From assembly GCA_903889565.1 (NCBI GenBank), contig CAISYC010000061.1, positions 1 through 64,000 on the forward strand: a DNA stretch of 64,000 nt. Reading direction: 5' to 3'. The position numbers and the translations under genes were made by a program. The DNA comes from an uncultured beta proteobacterium. GTDB lineage: Bacteria > Pseudomonadota > Gammaproteobacteria > Burkholderiales > SG8-41. Positions 37,585-46,213 of this stretch are shown piece after piece; the first letter of the stretch is position 1, and the number at the start of each line of letters is the position of its first letter. The notes under the pieces are model-generated. The model was not told the origin of the DNA, did no database searches, and saw nothing but the letters and a program-made list of their open reading frames with translations.

Positions 37585-38617
37585 ACGGTCTTACAAGGGG
37601 GTGCGGCGTGTCGCTCTGATCGGCAGTGGCGACCTGATGGTTGTTGCTGCCGACAGGTTGAACCGCGACGGCTATACCGTCTCCGCCCTACTGGCGCCGC
37701 GCCATGCCGATGAAGCGCTGCCGCTTACCGGCGGAATTCTCCGCGTTCGGCTGGAAGACGCGGGCGCCATGGTGAAAGTCGTTGAAAACGTCAACGATAC
37801 TTCTTCGTGGCCGGCAGAGCAGTTTGCGGGAACCGCCGCTCTTGCACTCTGCTTTGGGCCGGCGTGGATGTTTTCCACGGCCGTCATCGGTCGCTTCGGC
37901 TTTGGCATGATCAACGTCAATCTCATACCGGTTCCGCGTTACCTTGGCGGCGCCCATTACACTTGGCAGATCCTGAACGGGAACCGTGACGGCGGCTGTT
38001 ACTTGCAGGACATCACCGCAGACCTCGACCGGGGAGATATTCTCCAATACGAAACATTTCAGGTGCCGGAGAGCGCTCGCGTGCCGGAAGACTACTTTCT
38101 GGCGAATTTCGAGCACGGCCAGCAATGCTTGAGCGCCTTCCTGCGCGCAATGCGGGACGGCGCGCCCCTGAGGCCGATTTCATACCAAAGCGTCAATTCC
38201 GACCGTCTCTATTTCCCGCGCGTGATGACGCTTGAACAGGCGTTTATCGATTGGCGCTGGTCGGCCGATGAGATTGTGCGGTTTTGCAATGCATTCGACC
38301 GTCCATATGCCGGGGCCGCAACTTTTTGTAATGGATTGCTTGTTCGATTGAAAAATGTCGAGCTGCTGAAGAATGCGGACGATTTCCATCCGTTTGCAGC
38401 CGGCATCATAGTGCGTCGCATCGGCCATGAGCTTGTCGTCGCCGCAAGAGGCGGCGCACTCAGCCTCGGCATGGTCCAGGATGCATCCGGCACCGACGTC
38501 AGGCCCCGCTTGCGCGAAGGCCGGCGCTTGTTGACGCCGGCGGCGAAACTGGAACACGCCTTCGCCTTCCAGCCCCGGCTGTCCGCGCAGGGATTCAATG
38601 TGCCACGGGAGAACTGA
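37577..38617 (+). CDS. Formyltransferase-like protein with altered active site
   Basis: This 346-residue protein has the formyltransferase fold, with MINVNLIPVPRYLGGAHYTW in the active-site loop and LDRGDILQYE at the conserved acid (Asp151 or Asp154). The usual N-x-H motif reads N113-V-N115, so the catalytic His appears to be missing unless His127 replaces it. It may bind formyl-THF with reduced activity, use another mechanism, or be a non-catalytic partner. The GTG start overlaps the GNAT stop by 8 bp. It pairs with the M28-like gene 1 bp after its stop, as the Leg module pairs formyltransferase with PIG-L. Confidence 0.75.
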   Translation: MSERSYKGVRRVALIGSGDLMVVAADRLNRDGYTVSALLAPRHADEALPLTGGILRVRLEDAGAMVKVVENVNDTSSWPAEQFAGTAALALCFGPAWMFSTAVIGRFGFGMINVNLIPVPRYLGGAHYTWQILNGNRDGGCYLQDITADLDRGDILQYETFQVPESARVPEDYFLANFEHGQQCLSAFLRAMRDGAPLRPISYQSVNSDRLYFPRVMTLEQAFIDWRWSADEIVRFCNAFDRPYAGAATFCNGLLVRLKNVELLKNADDFHPFAAGIIVRRIGHELVVAARGGALSLGMVQDASGTDVRPRLREGRRLLTPAAKLEHAFAFQPRLSAQGFNVPREN

Positions 38618-39925
38618 ATGAGCGGTCTGATCGAACTTGTCAGCCGCCTGTATCCCTTCGGCTATTCGGTCACGGGGCCGGGATCTGACGCGGCCGTTGA
38701 AGCAATGCGGCGCGAGCTTGCCTTCGAGACCCTCGAATACCCTTCCGGGCGCGAATTGAATGGCTGGTTGATTCCGCATGCCTGTATTGTTGAAAGAGCC
38801 GAACTGCGCAGGAACGGAAAGCTGGTCTACGATGGCATGACCTCGCCGCTCGGGGTTCCGGCGCAATCAGAATCCTTTTCTGGAAGACTCCCGCTACAAG
38901 AACTTGAGGGACATCTTTTCACGTCGGAAAACGATGCCGATGCGATTCCTTATCACTGGACGCGGCTTTATCGCCCCGATGAACCGGTATGGGGATTTTG
39001 CATGCCGCAACGGATCAAAGACGCCTTGACGCCCGGCGATTACGATGTCGAGTTGGTAACGCGCAGGATGCCCTCTACGATGAAAGTGTTGATTCACCGA
39101 CTCCCGGGCGAACTCGACGATTTAATGCTAATCAACGCGCACAACTGCCACCCGTATCAAGCAAATGACGATATTTCCGGCGTGGCCATCGGCATCGAGC
39201 TCATGCGGCGCCTGGCAGCAATGCCACGGCGGCGTTTAAGCTACTCGCTGCTGGTTGCCCCTGAATTGTTCGGGCCCATGTTCTGGCTCGATGCAATGAA
39301 GCCGAACGAAGCGGCTCGGATCAAGGGTGCCATTCTTCTGAAGTCCGTCGGAAACTGTCGACCGCTCCGCCTGCAACAGAGCTTCACCGGAAAAAGCGCA
39401 TTGGATCTGGCCGCACACAATGTGTTTCGCCGCCGCTTCGGGACTTATGACTGGGGAGAATTCCGCGCAATTTACGGTAATGACGAGACAGTCTTCGAAG
39501 CCCCGCCGTTTGCCATTCCGGCCGTTTCGCTGACGCGCTGGCCTTTCCCCGAATACCATACAGATCAGGACACCCCGGAACGGTTGTCCGAAACGCAAAT
39601 GCAGGACACGCTCGAAACCGCACTTTCAATATGCAATGCGCTCGAAGCCAACGTCTGCCTCGAACCGTGCTTCAAAGGCCTCGTCTGTCTTTCGCGTCGC
39701 GGGCTCTACAAACCGCTACCTGCGGTGGGACCGGATGGCGTGGACTACATGTCCGAGGCGGGTCGCTGGAACCGGCTGATGAACAGTCTGCCCAGGCACA
39801 TCGACGGTCGAACCGGGCTGCTGGAGATTGCCGAAAAATATCAGCTGCCGATTAACGAGGTCCATGACTACGCCATGGCCTGGGTCCGGGCGGGACTGGC
39901 CAGGGAAATGCATCCTCACGCATGA
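38618..39925 (+). CDS. DUF4910/M28-like zinc hydrolase (aminopeptidase-like)
   Basis: This 435-residue protein has an M28-type zinc site: H175/H178 and D185 in NAHNCHPYQANDDISG, a Glu in LVAPELFGP, and a late His in PEYHTDQDTPE. The family is known from polysaccharide loci as aminopeptidase-like proteins with no established substrate. Here it may remove an N-acyl or amino-acid-like group from the sugar, as PIG-L would in the Leg module. It has no signal peptide, so it is probably cytoplasmic. It starts immediately after the preceding stop codon. Confidence 0.82.
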   Translation: MSGLIELVSRLYPFGYSVTGPGSDAAVEAMRRELAFETLEYPSGRELNGWLIPHACIVERAELRRNGKLVYDGMTSPLGVPAQSESFSGRLPLQELEGHLFTSENDADAIPYHWTRLYRPDEPVWGFCMPQRIKDALTPGDYDVELVTRRMPSTMKVLIHRLPGELDDLMLINAHNCHPYQANDDISGVAIGIELMRRLAAMPRRRLSYSLLVAPELFGPMFWLDAMKPNEAARIKGAILLKSVGNCRPLRLQQSFTGKSALDLAAHNVFRRRFGTYDWGEFRAIYGNDETVFEAPPFAIPAVSLTRWPFPEYHTDQDTPERLSETQMQDTLETALSICNALEANVCLEPCFKGLVCLSRRGLYKPLPAVGPDGVDYMSEAGRWNRLMNSLPRHIDGRTGLLEIAEKYQLPINEVHDYAMAWVRAGLAREMHPHA

Positions 39926-39959
39926 CCACGCTTTCGCACCGGCTCTGCTCCATTTTTGA

Positions 39960-40826
39960 ATGAAGATTGCGCTCGGCACCGTCCAGTTCGGCCTTCCATA
40001 CGGGATCACGAATCGATCCGGTCAGGTCCAACATGCCGAGGTCAAGGCGATTCTCGACCTTGCGTCTGCGTCGGGCATCGATATGCTGGACACCGCAATC
40101 GCCTATGGCGAAAGCGAGCACTGCCTCGGACAGATCGGAATTGACGGTTGGCGTATCGTTACAAAGCTGCCTGCCGTACCTGACGCCATTCACGATGTGG
40201 CCGACTGGGTCGAAGCGCAAGTGGCGGGCTCTCTGAGCCGTCTCAAGGCAGATCGACTCTATGGACTGCTGCTGCATTGCCCCGACCAGCTTATCGGCCC
40301 CAATGGCGACGCACTGTATCGAGCATTGGCCAGCCTCAAGAAACGCGACAAAGTCGAAAAGATAGGCATCTCCGTCTACGATCCGGAGCAGCTCGACTTA
40401 CTCTGGCCGAAATTCCGGTTTGATCTTGTACAGGCCCCATTCAACATTATCGATCGTCGTCTGGCTGCGTCCGGGTGGCTTGCCCGCCTGCATGATGACG
40501 GTGCCGAAGTGCATATTCGTTCTATATTTCTCCAAGGTTTGCTTTTGGCGCAAAAAACGAAGTGGCCGGCGTACTTTGATCGCTGGAAATCGTTGCGCGG
40601 CCAATGGTTCAACTGGCTCAAGGAAAACACCTTGAGTTCGCTGCAGGGCTGCTTGGGATTAGCGCTTTCAAAGCCGGAAATCGACCTCATCGTGGTCGGC
40701 GTCGAAAGCGCAAAGCAATTGCAGGAAATTCTTGCTGCCACCCGCGCCGCACCGGTCGTGCCGCCGGAGACGTTGGCAAGCGAAGATCTCGATCTAATCA
40801 ACCCCGCCCGCTGGAATACAGCTTGA
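39960..40826 (+). CDS. Aldo/keto reductase
   Basis: This 288-residue AKR has D44 and Y49 in IDMLDTAIAYGESE, K69 in RIVTKLP, and a later LLLHCPD with the active-site His, so the D-Y-K-H tetrad is complete. It begins MKIALGTVQFGLPYGI. Its gene overlaps by 4 bp the cytidylyltransferase-aminotransferase fusion, which suggests oxidation or reduction of the same sugar before or after amination. The actual substrate is unknown. Confidence 0.88.
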   Translation: MKIALGTVQFGLPYGITNRSGQVQHAEVKAILDLASASGIDMLDTAIAYGESEHCLGQIGIDGWRIVTKLPAVPDAIHDVADWVEAQVAGSLSRLKADRLYGLLLHCPDQLIGPNGDALYRALASLKKRDKVEKIGISVYDPEQLDLLWPKFRFDLVQAPFNIIDRRLAASGWLARLHDDGAEVHIRSIFLQGLLLAQKTKWPAYFDRWKSLRGQWFNWLKENTLSSLQGCLGLALSKPEIDLIVVGVESAKQLQEILAATRAAPVVPPETLASEDLDLINPARWNTA

Positions 40827-42850
40827 AAACCATTGCTATCGTTCAGGCCCGCATGGGCTCTACCCGTTTCCCCAACAAGGTGATGCAGCCGATCTGCGGT
40901 ACGCCAATGATCGGCCTGTTGCTGGCACGGCTTGCGAACGCCAAGCGAGTTGACCAGATTGTGCTCGCCACTTCCGTTGCGCCGAGCAATAAGCCGCTGG
41001 TTGAATACCTGCGCGGCCTCGGTTACATGGTTTATGAGGGCAACGAAAACGACGTTCTCGACCGTTACTACCAGGCAGCAAAAGAAGTGCGGCCTGATGC
41101 GGTGGTGCGCGTCACCGGTGACTGCCCTTTGATAGATCCTTTGCTAGTAGACACGCTTATCGCGAAATTCCAGGAATCCGGTGTCGACTATGCTTCGAAC
41201 ATTTCGCCGCCAACATATCCGGACGGCCTGGATGCAGAGGTGTTTACGTTTCGCGCGCTGGAAAGCGCCTGGAAACAGGCGACCGCAGCCCGCGATCGCG
41301 AACACGTGACACCTTTCATCCGCGAATCCGAACAGTTTACTCATCTGAACTGCACCAATGACACCGATGAATCGGCCCAGCGCTGGACGGTCGATGAACC
41401 GGCCGATTTCGAAGTGGTGCAAGCAATATTCGAACACTTTCACCCCCGCGGCGACTTCGGATGGACGGAAGTGCTGGCTTTGCGCACCGAACATAAGGAG
41501 TGGTTCATGGCAAATCAGCATTTGGTCCGTAACCAGGGCGCACAACTCGGTACCGGCCAGAAACTGTGGCAACGCGCCAAGCGGGTCATACCGGGCGGCA
41601 ACATGCTGCTCTCCAAGCGGGCAGAAATGTTTCTGCCCGAAAAATGGCCGGTCTACTTCAGTAAAGCTCAAGGCTGCCATGTCTGGGATCTTGACGGGCG
41701 CGAATACATCGACATGTCCTTTATGGGCATCGGTACCAATACGCTGGGTTACGGACATCCGGAAGTCGATGATGCAGTTCGCCAAACGATCGCAGCGGGC
41801 AATATGTCTACTTTCAACTGCCCGGAGGAAGTCTATCTGGCGGAACGACTGATCGAACTTCACCCGTGGGCTGACATGGTGCGATTGGCGCGTTCCGGGG
41901 GCGAGGCCAACGCGATTGCAATCCGGATTGCCCGCGCCGCGTCCGGCAGGGACAAGGCCGCCATCTGCGGATACCACGGCTGGCACGACTGGTATCTGGC
42001 GGCCAATTTGGGCGACGACCAGAACCTGGCCGGCCACCTGCTTCCCGGCCTTGAACCCAAGGGGGTTCCCCAGAATTTACGCGGCAGCGTGCTGCCGTTC
42101 CGCTACAACAACTTCGCGGAACTTGAAGCGCTGGTCCGCGATCACGACATCGGCGTGATCAAAATGGAGGTTTCACGCAACATGGGGCCGAAAAATAATT
42201 TCCTGCAGAAGGTTCGCAAACTGGCCACTGACAACAATATCGTTTTGATTTTTGATGAATGCACTTCGGGCTTTCGTCAAACCTTTGGCGGTCTGCACAA
42301 ACTCTACGGTGTCGAGCCGGACATCGCGATTTTCGGCAAGGCACTCGGCAATGGCTATGCGATCACGGCCGTCATCGGACGCCGGGCGGTCATGGAAGCC
42401 GCCCAGAGCACTTTCATCAGCAGCACGTTCTGGACTGAACGTATCGGCCCGACTGCCGCCCTGAAGACGCTGGAGATAATGGAGCGCGAGCGGTCATGGG
42501 AGCAGATTACGGCGACGGGAAATGAAATCGGCAAACGCTGGCTGGCGCTCGCGAAAAAATACGATCTGCCGATTCAACTCAATGGCCTGCCCGCATTAAC
42601 GGGTTTCAGCCTGCCGGTCTCCGACATGCTCAAATACAAGACGCTTATTACGCAGGAAATGCTGAAAAAGGGGATCCTGGCATCCACCTCCGTCTATACC
42701 TGCATTGCACACACCCGAGCGTTGGTCGACCGCTACTTCGAGACCCTCGACCCGGTATTCGCACTGATCAAGGAGTGCGAGGGCGGCAGAAGCGTGGATG
42801 CATTACTTGAGGGGCCGGTCTGCCATGCCGGCTTCAAGCGGCTAAATTGA
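40823..42850 (+). CDS. Fusion: SpsF/PseF-like cytidylyltransferase + class III aminotransferase
   Basis: This 675-residue protein (TTG start coupled to the AKR stop) has two domains. Residues 1-230 are a SpsF/PseF-type cytidylyltransferase (IAIVQARMGSTRFPNKVM, RVTGDCPLIDP, DGLDAEVF) expected to activate pseudaminic acid. Residues 245-675 are a glutamate-1-semialdehyde-aminomutase-like class III PLP enzyme with FDECTSGFR at 477-485 and PLP Lys506 in FGKALGNGYA. No other Pse-type CTP transferase is in the module, so the N-terminal domain is the probable PseF. The aminotransferase suggests an extra amino group on the sugar, which is inference. The GSA-like domain is not a hemL gene, judging by this context. 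Confidence 0.85.
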   Translation: MKTIAIVQARMGSTRFPNKVMQPICGTPMIGLLLARLANAKRVDQIVLATSVAPSNKPLVEYLRGLGYMVYEGNENDVLDRYYQAAKEVRPDAVVRVTGDCPLIDPLLVDTLIAKFQESGVDYASNISPPTYPDGLDAEVFTFRALESAWKQATAARDREHVTPFIRESEQFTHLNCTNDTDESAQRWTVDEPADFEVVQAIFEHFHPRGDFGWTEVLALRTEHKEWFMANQHLVRNQGAQLGTGQKLWQRAKRVIPGGNMLLSKRAEMFLPEKWPVYFSKAQGCHVWDLDGREYIDMSFMGIGTNTLGYGHPEVDDAVRQTIAAGNMSTFNCPEEVYLAERLIELHPWADMVRLARSGGEANAIAIRIARAASGRDKAAICGYHGWHDWYLAANLGDDQNLAGHLLPGLEPKGVPQNLRGSVLPFRYNNFAELEALVRDHDIGVIKMEVSRNMGPKNNFLQKVRKLATDNNIVLIFDECTSGFRQTFGGLHKLYGVEPDIAIFGKALGNGYAITAVIGRRAVMEAAQSTFISSTFWTERIGPTAALKTLEIMERERSWEQITATGNEIGKRWLALAKKYDLPIQLNGLPALTGFSLPVSDMLKYKTLITQEMLKKGILASTSVYTCIAHTRALVDRYFETLDPVFALIKECEGGRSVDALLEGPVCHAGFKRLN

Positions 42851-42869
42851 TCGACGCAGACTTTCAGTC

Positions 42870-45026
42870 ATGAATGTGGTTTTCCGCACTGACGCTTCGC
42901 TGACCATCGGCACCGGCCATGTGATGCGCTGCCTGACCCTTGCTGCGGCGTTGCGCCAACGCGGAGCAACCGTGATCTTTATTTGTCGCGAACATAATGG
43001 CCATATTTGCGACCTGATCGAGCAAAACAAATTCAGTGTCCATAGGATGTCTCTGCCAGATTCTGCATCCCCGCACACCGATACCGTGGCGCATGCGGCC
43101 TGGCTCGGCGCCTCCTGGTCTTCGGACGCAGAGGAAACTCTGGCCGTTATACGTGCGCTTGATACAAAGCCCAACTGGCTTGTCGTTGATCACTATGCGC
43201 TCGACAAACGCTGGGAGCAGGCATTTCGCACCTCGGTCGGTCGCATAATGGCGATCGACGACCTTGCGGACCGGGAACACGACTGCGACCTTTTGCTCGA
43301 CCAGAATCTGGTGGCGCGGCTGCACACGCGCTACGCCGGCAAACTGCCGGCCGCCTGCGGAAAATTATTGGGGCCGGCTTACGCATTGTTGCAGCCTGAT
43401 TACGCTGAACTTCATGAACGGGTTCCACCGCGAGCCGGTCCAGTCCGTCGCATTCTCATCTTTTTCGGCGGTGTTGACACTGACGACCTGACAGGCCGCG
43501 CACTGGCTGCGTTTCTGAATCTTGGCCGACCCGATATCGAAGCCGACGTGGTACTCGCCACAAATGCGCCCCATTTCGCAGAGGTCCGCGCACAAGTGAC
43601 AGGTCATGACAACGTCCATTTGCACAGCAGTCTTCCGAGCTTGGCGCCGCTGATGGTGAAGGCCGACCTCGCGATCGGCGGCTCCGGGGCTACGAGCTGG
43701 GAGCGTTTGTGTCTGGGTCTGCCGGCCATCGTCATTACGCTAGCGGAAAACCAACGCCCCATCGCCGAAGAATTAAACCGCCGCGGACTGGTTCGCTGGT
43801 TGGGACACAGCAATGCAACCGGCGGGCCGGACATCGAAAATGCGCTGGAAACGCTGATTCGGCAGGATCAGAATGAAGACCAGTCGCGACAGTGCTTCAC
43901 TACGGTAGATGGGGACGGTACCCGTCGGGTTTGTGCCGCGTTGACCACGACGCCTGCGACATCCTTGCGCGCGCGACACGCCCGGTTGGCGGATCAAGAA
44001 AATTTTCTGAACTGGTCCAATGATTATCCCGAAAGGTTGGTTGCCCGGGGCCGGTTTTCCGAACGTCTGCGCAATCCGGATCGCTTTGGGTGCTACGTCG
44101 TTGAATCCGCTGACGCAGTAGCGCTCGGCGCAGTGTGCTTTGATTCCGTGCGGTCAGGCTGGGAAGTCGACTGTGCGATTGACCCGGTGTTTCGCAATCG
44201 GGAACTTGAACGTCCTGCTCTGCAAACAGCCATCCGGAAGTTTCGCTCCGACAGGGCGGGTCGACTGACTTTCGCTCAAGCAACAGAAGCCTGCACACAT
44301 TTTGGAAATGCATCTGCCTCCCCCCCGGCCCGCGCCCCCGCAGGCAAAGCGACATGGGAAATCAGCGTATGTTCCGACAGCGATAGCTGGATCAACGAGG
44401 CCGTTGCAGAACTTGTCCTGGCGTGGTTGACGCAGGGCCATCGCGTGACATGGGTCAATGATGCCAATACGCTTGCGTCCGGCGACATCTGTTTTTACCT
44501 GAGCTACGGACGGATCGTCGATGCAGACATCCTGTCCCGGCACCGCAACAATCTGGTAGTCCATGCCAGTGAACTGCCAAAGGGTCGCGGATGGTCCCCG
44601 CTGACATGGCAAATACTCGAAGGCCGGAACGAGATCCCGGTATCGCTGTTCGAGGCGGGTGAAAGCGTCGACAGCGGTGCGGTCTACAAGGCCGCGAAAA
44701 TCGAGTTTTGCGGCACCGAACTGATTGGCGAATTAAGGGCCGCCGTCGCCCGCGCAACGGTAGAATTATGCCGATATTTCGTCGATGGCTATCCTGCGGT
44801 AACGACTACGGGAATTCCGCAAACCGGTGAACCGAGTTACTACGGGAGACGCCGGCCGCAGGACAGCCGGCTGAATACCGACCGGACACTGCGCGAACAA
44901 TTCAATATGCTGCGCACGGTTGACGGCGAGCATTATCCGGCATGGTTTGAACTGAACAACAGGCGCTTTGCCCTTAAGATCGAGGCGCTCGACCAACCGC
45001 CAACGGTCAAGATTTCCGTGAAGTGA
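42870..45026 (+). CDS. Triple fusion: PseG hydrolase + degenerate GNAT-like + formyltransferase-like
   Basis: This 718-residue protein has three parts. Residues 1-345 are PseG (UDP-diacetamido-altropyranose hydrolase): GTGHVMRC with His17, FFGGVD, and the C-terminal GGSGATSWERLCLGLP. Residues 365-480 look like a short degenerate GNAT (RARHARLADQENFLNWSND, GAVCFDSV) in which the acetyl-CoA loop is not recognisable. Residues 497-718 resemble formyltransferases: NLVVHASELPKGRGWSPLTW with His565, and an acidic D601 in SVDSGAVY. Two-domain PseG/PseH fusions are known, but the three-part arrangement is unusual. It overlaps pseI by 4 bp (GTGA). Confidence 0.85.
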   Translation: MNVVFRTDASLTIGTGHVMRCLTLAAALRQRGATVIFICREHNGHICDLIEQNKFSVHRMSLPDSASPHTDTVAHAAWLGASWSSDAEETLAVIRALDTKPNWLVVDHYALDKRWEQAFRTSVGRIMAIDDLADREHDCDLLLDQNLVARLHTRYAGKLPAACGKLLGPAYALLQPDYAELHERVPPRAGPVRRILIFFGGVDTDDLTGRALAAFLNLGRPDIEADVVLATNAPHFAEVRAQVTGHDNVHLHSSLPSLAPLMVKADLAIGGSGATSWERLCLGLPAIVITLAENQRPIAEELNRRGLVRWLGHSNATGGPDIENALETLIRQDQNEDQSRQCFTTVDGDGTRRVCAALTTTPATSLRARHARLADQENFLNWSNDYPERLVARGRFSERLRNPDRFGCYVVESADAVALGAVCFDSVRSGWEVDCAIDPVFRNRELERPALQTAIRKFRSDRAGRLTFAQATEACTHFGNASASPPARAPAGKATWEISVCSDSDSWINEAVAELVLAWLTQGHRVTWVNDANTLASGDICFYLSYGRIVDADILSRHRNNLVVHASELPKGRGWSPLTWQILEGRNEIPVSLFEAGESVDSGAVYKAAKIEFCGTELIGELRAAVARATVELCRYFVDGYPAVTTTGIPQTGEPSYYGRRRPQDSRLNTDRTLREQFNMLRTVDGEHYPAWFELNNRRFALKIEALDQPPTVKISVK

Positions 45027-46078
45027 AGACACAATTGCGAATAGCAGACAGAAATATCGGTTTGGACGTGCCGCCATTGATCATTGCGGAAATGTCCGGT
45101 AACCACAACCAGTCGCTTGACCGGGCCCTTGCCATCGTCGAGGCGGCAGCGGAAACCGGTGCTCACGCGCTCAAACTTCAAACCTATACCGCAGACACCT
45201 TGACTCTGGCGGTCAACGAGGGCGAATTCTTCATCCGCGACGAGCAAAGCCTGTGGAAGGGTCAAAGCCTGCATGCGCTATATCAGCTCGCCCACACGCC
45301 CTGGGAATGGCACGCCCCGATCATGCGGCGCGCGAACGAGTTGGGCATGCTCTGCTTCAGCAGCCCTTTTGATGAAAGTGCGGTCGACTTTCTCGAAACA
45401 CTGAACGTGCCCGCCTATAAGATCGCTTCGTTCGAGATCGTGCACCTACCGTTGATTCGCAAGATTGCGGCCACCGGAAAACCTATGATCATCTCCACCG
45501 GCATGGCGACATTGGCGGAGATTGACGAGGCAGTACAGGCGGCACGCGGCGCCGGCTGCCGCGATCTGGTTCTGCTCAAATGCACCAGCACTTACCCTGC
45601 CACGCCAGAAAACAGCAACGTGCTCGCAATCCCGCATCTGCGCGCTCTGTTCGGCTGCGAGGTGGGATTGTCGGACCACACGATGGGGATAGGCGCCTCG
45701 GTTGCGGCGGTGGCCCACGGCGCCACGGTGATTGAAAAACATTTCACGCTGCGCCGCGCCGACGGTGGCGTGGACAGCACGTTCTCGCTAGAACCGGGGG
45801 AATTGCGTGCCTTGGTGACGGAAACGGAGCGCGCCTGGCTGTCTCTGGGCCAAGTACGCTTCGGGCCCGGCGACGCAGAGAAGAAATCGCTGATTTTCCG
45901 TCGTTCGATTTATATCGCCGAAGATCTCAAGGCGGGCGACGTGTTGACCTCGAAGAACATCCGCTGCGTGCGCCCCGGCATGGGGCTGGCACCAAAATAT
46001 TACGAACTGTTGCTTGGGCGGCGAGTGAATAAAGATGTCCAAAAGGGCACCCCCATGGGATGGGCCCTAATTGGTTAA
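45023..46078 (+). CDS. pseI: Pseudaminic acid synthase
   Basis: This 351-residue NeuB-family synthase has the PseI form IIAEMSGNHNQS (N27-H28-N29-Q30), ALKLQTYTADT, LLKCTSTYPA, SDHTMG and VIEKHFTL. The C-terminal SAF domain covers about 290-351. NHNQ versus NHNG in LegI separates the two synthases. It condenses 6-deoxy-AltdiNAc with PEP to give pseudaminic acid. The GTG start is coupled to the PseG fusion. It ends the Pse module, with LIC12162-like transferase 135 bp downstream. Confidence 0.94.
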   Translation: MKTQLRIADRNIGLDVPPLIIAEMSGNHNQSLDRALAIVEAAAETGAHALKLQTYTADTLTLAVNEGEFFIRDEQSLWKGQSLHALYQLAHTPWEWHAPIMRRANELGMLCFSSPFDESAVDFLETLNVPAYKIASFEIVHLPLIRKIAATGKPMIISTGMATLAEIDEAVQAARGAGCRDLVLLKCTSTYPATPENSNVLAIPHLRALFGCEVGLSDHTMGIGASVAAVAHGATVIEKHFTLRRADGGVDSTFSLEPGELRALVTETERAWLSLGQVRFGPGDAEKKSLIFRRSIYIAEDLKAGDVLTSKNIRCVRPGMGLAPKYYELLLGRRVNKDVQKGTPMGWALIG

Positions 46079-46213
46079 TCGCGTACCCTGTCGCGAGAGC
46101 TTCGACCTTTTTGCCGGATTCGCCACCGGCCCACGTCAAGCGGAGTTCCCGCCCCCCTTTATGAGACCGGGACGAGCGGTTAGTCGGTAAAGTCAAATTC
46201 GATTGAAGACCGC

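Noticed and set aside
40823..42850. C-terminal domain as hemL (glutamate-1-semialdehyde aminomutase)
   Set aside because: Fusion to a cytidylyltransferase and the Pse context argue for a sugar aminotransferase.
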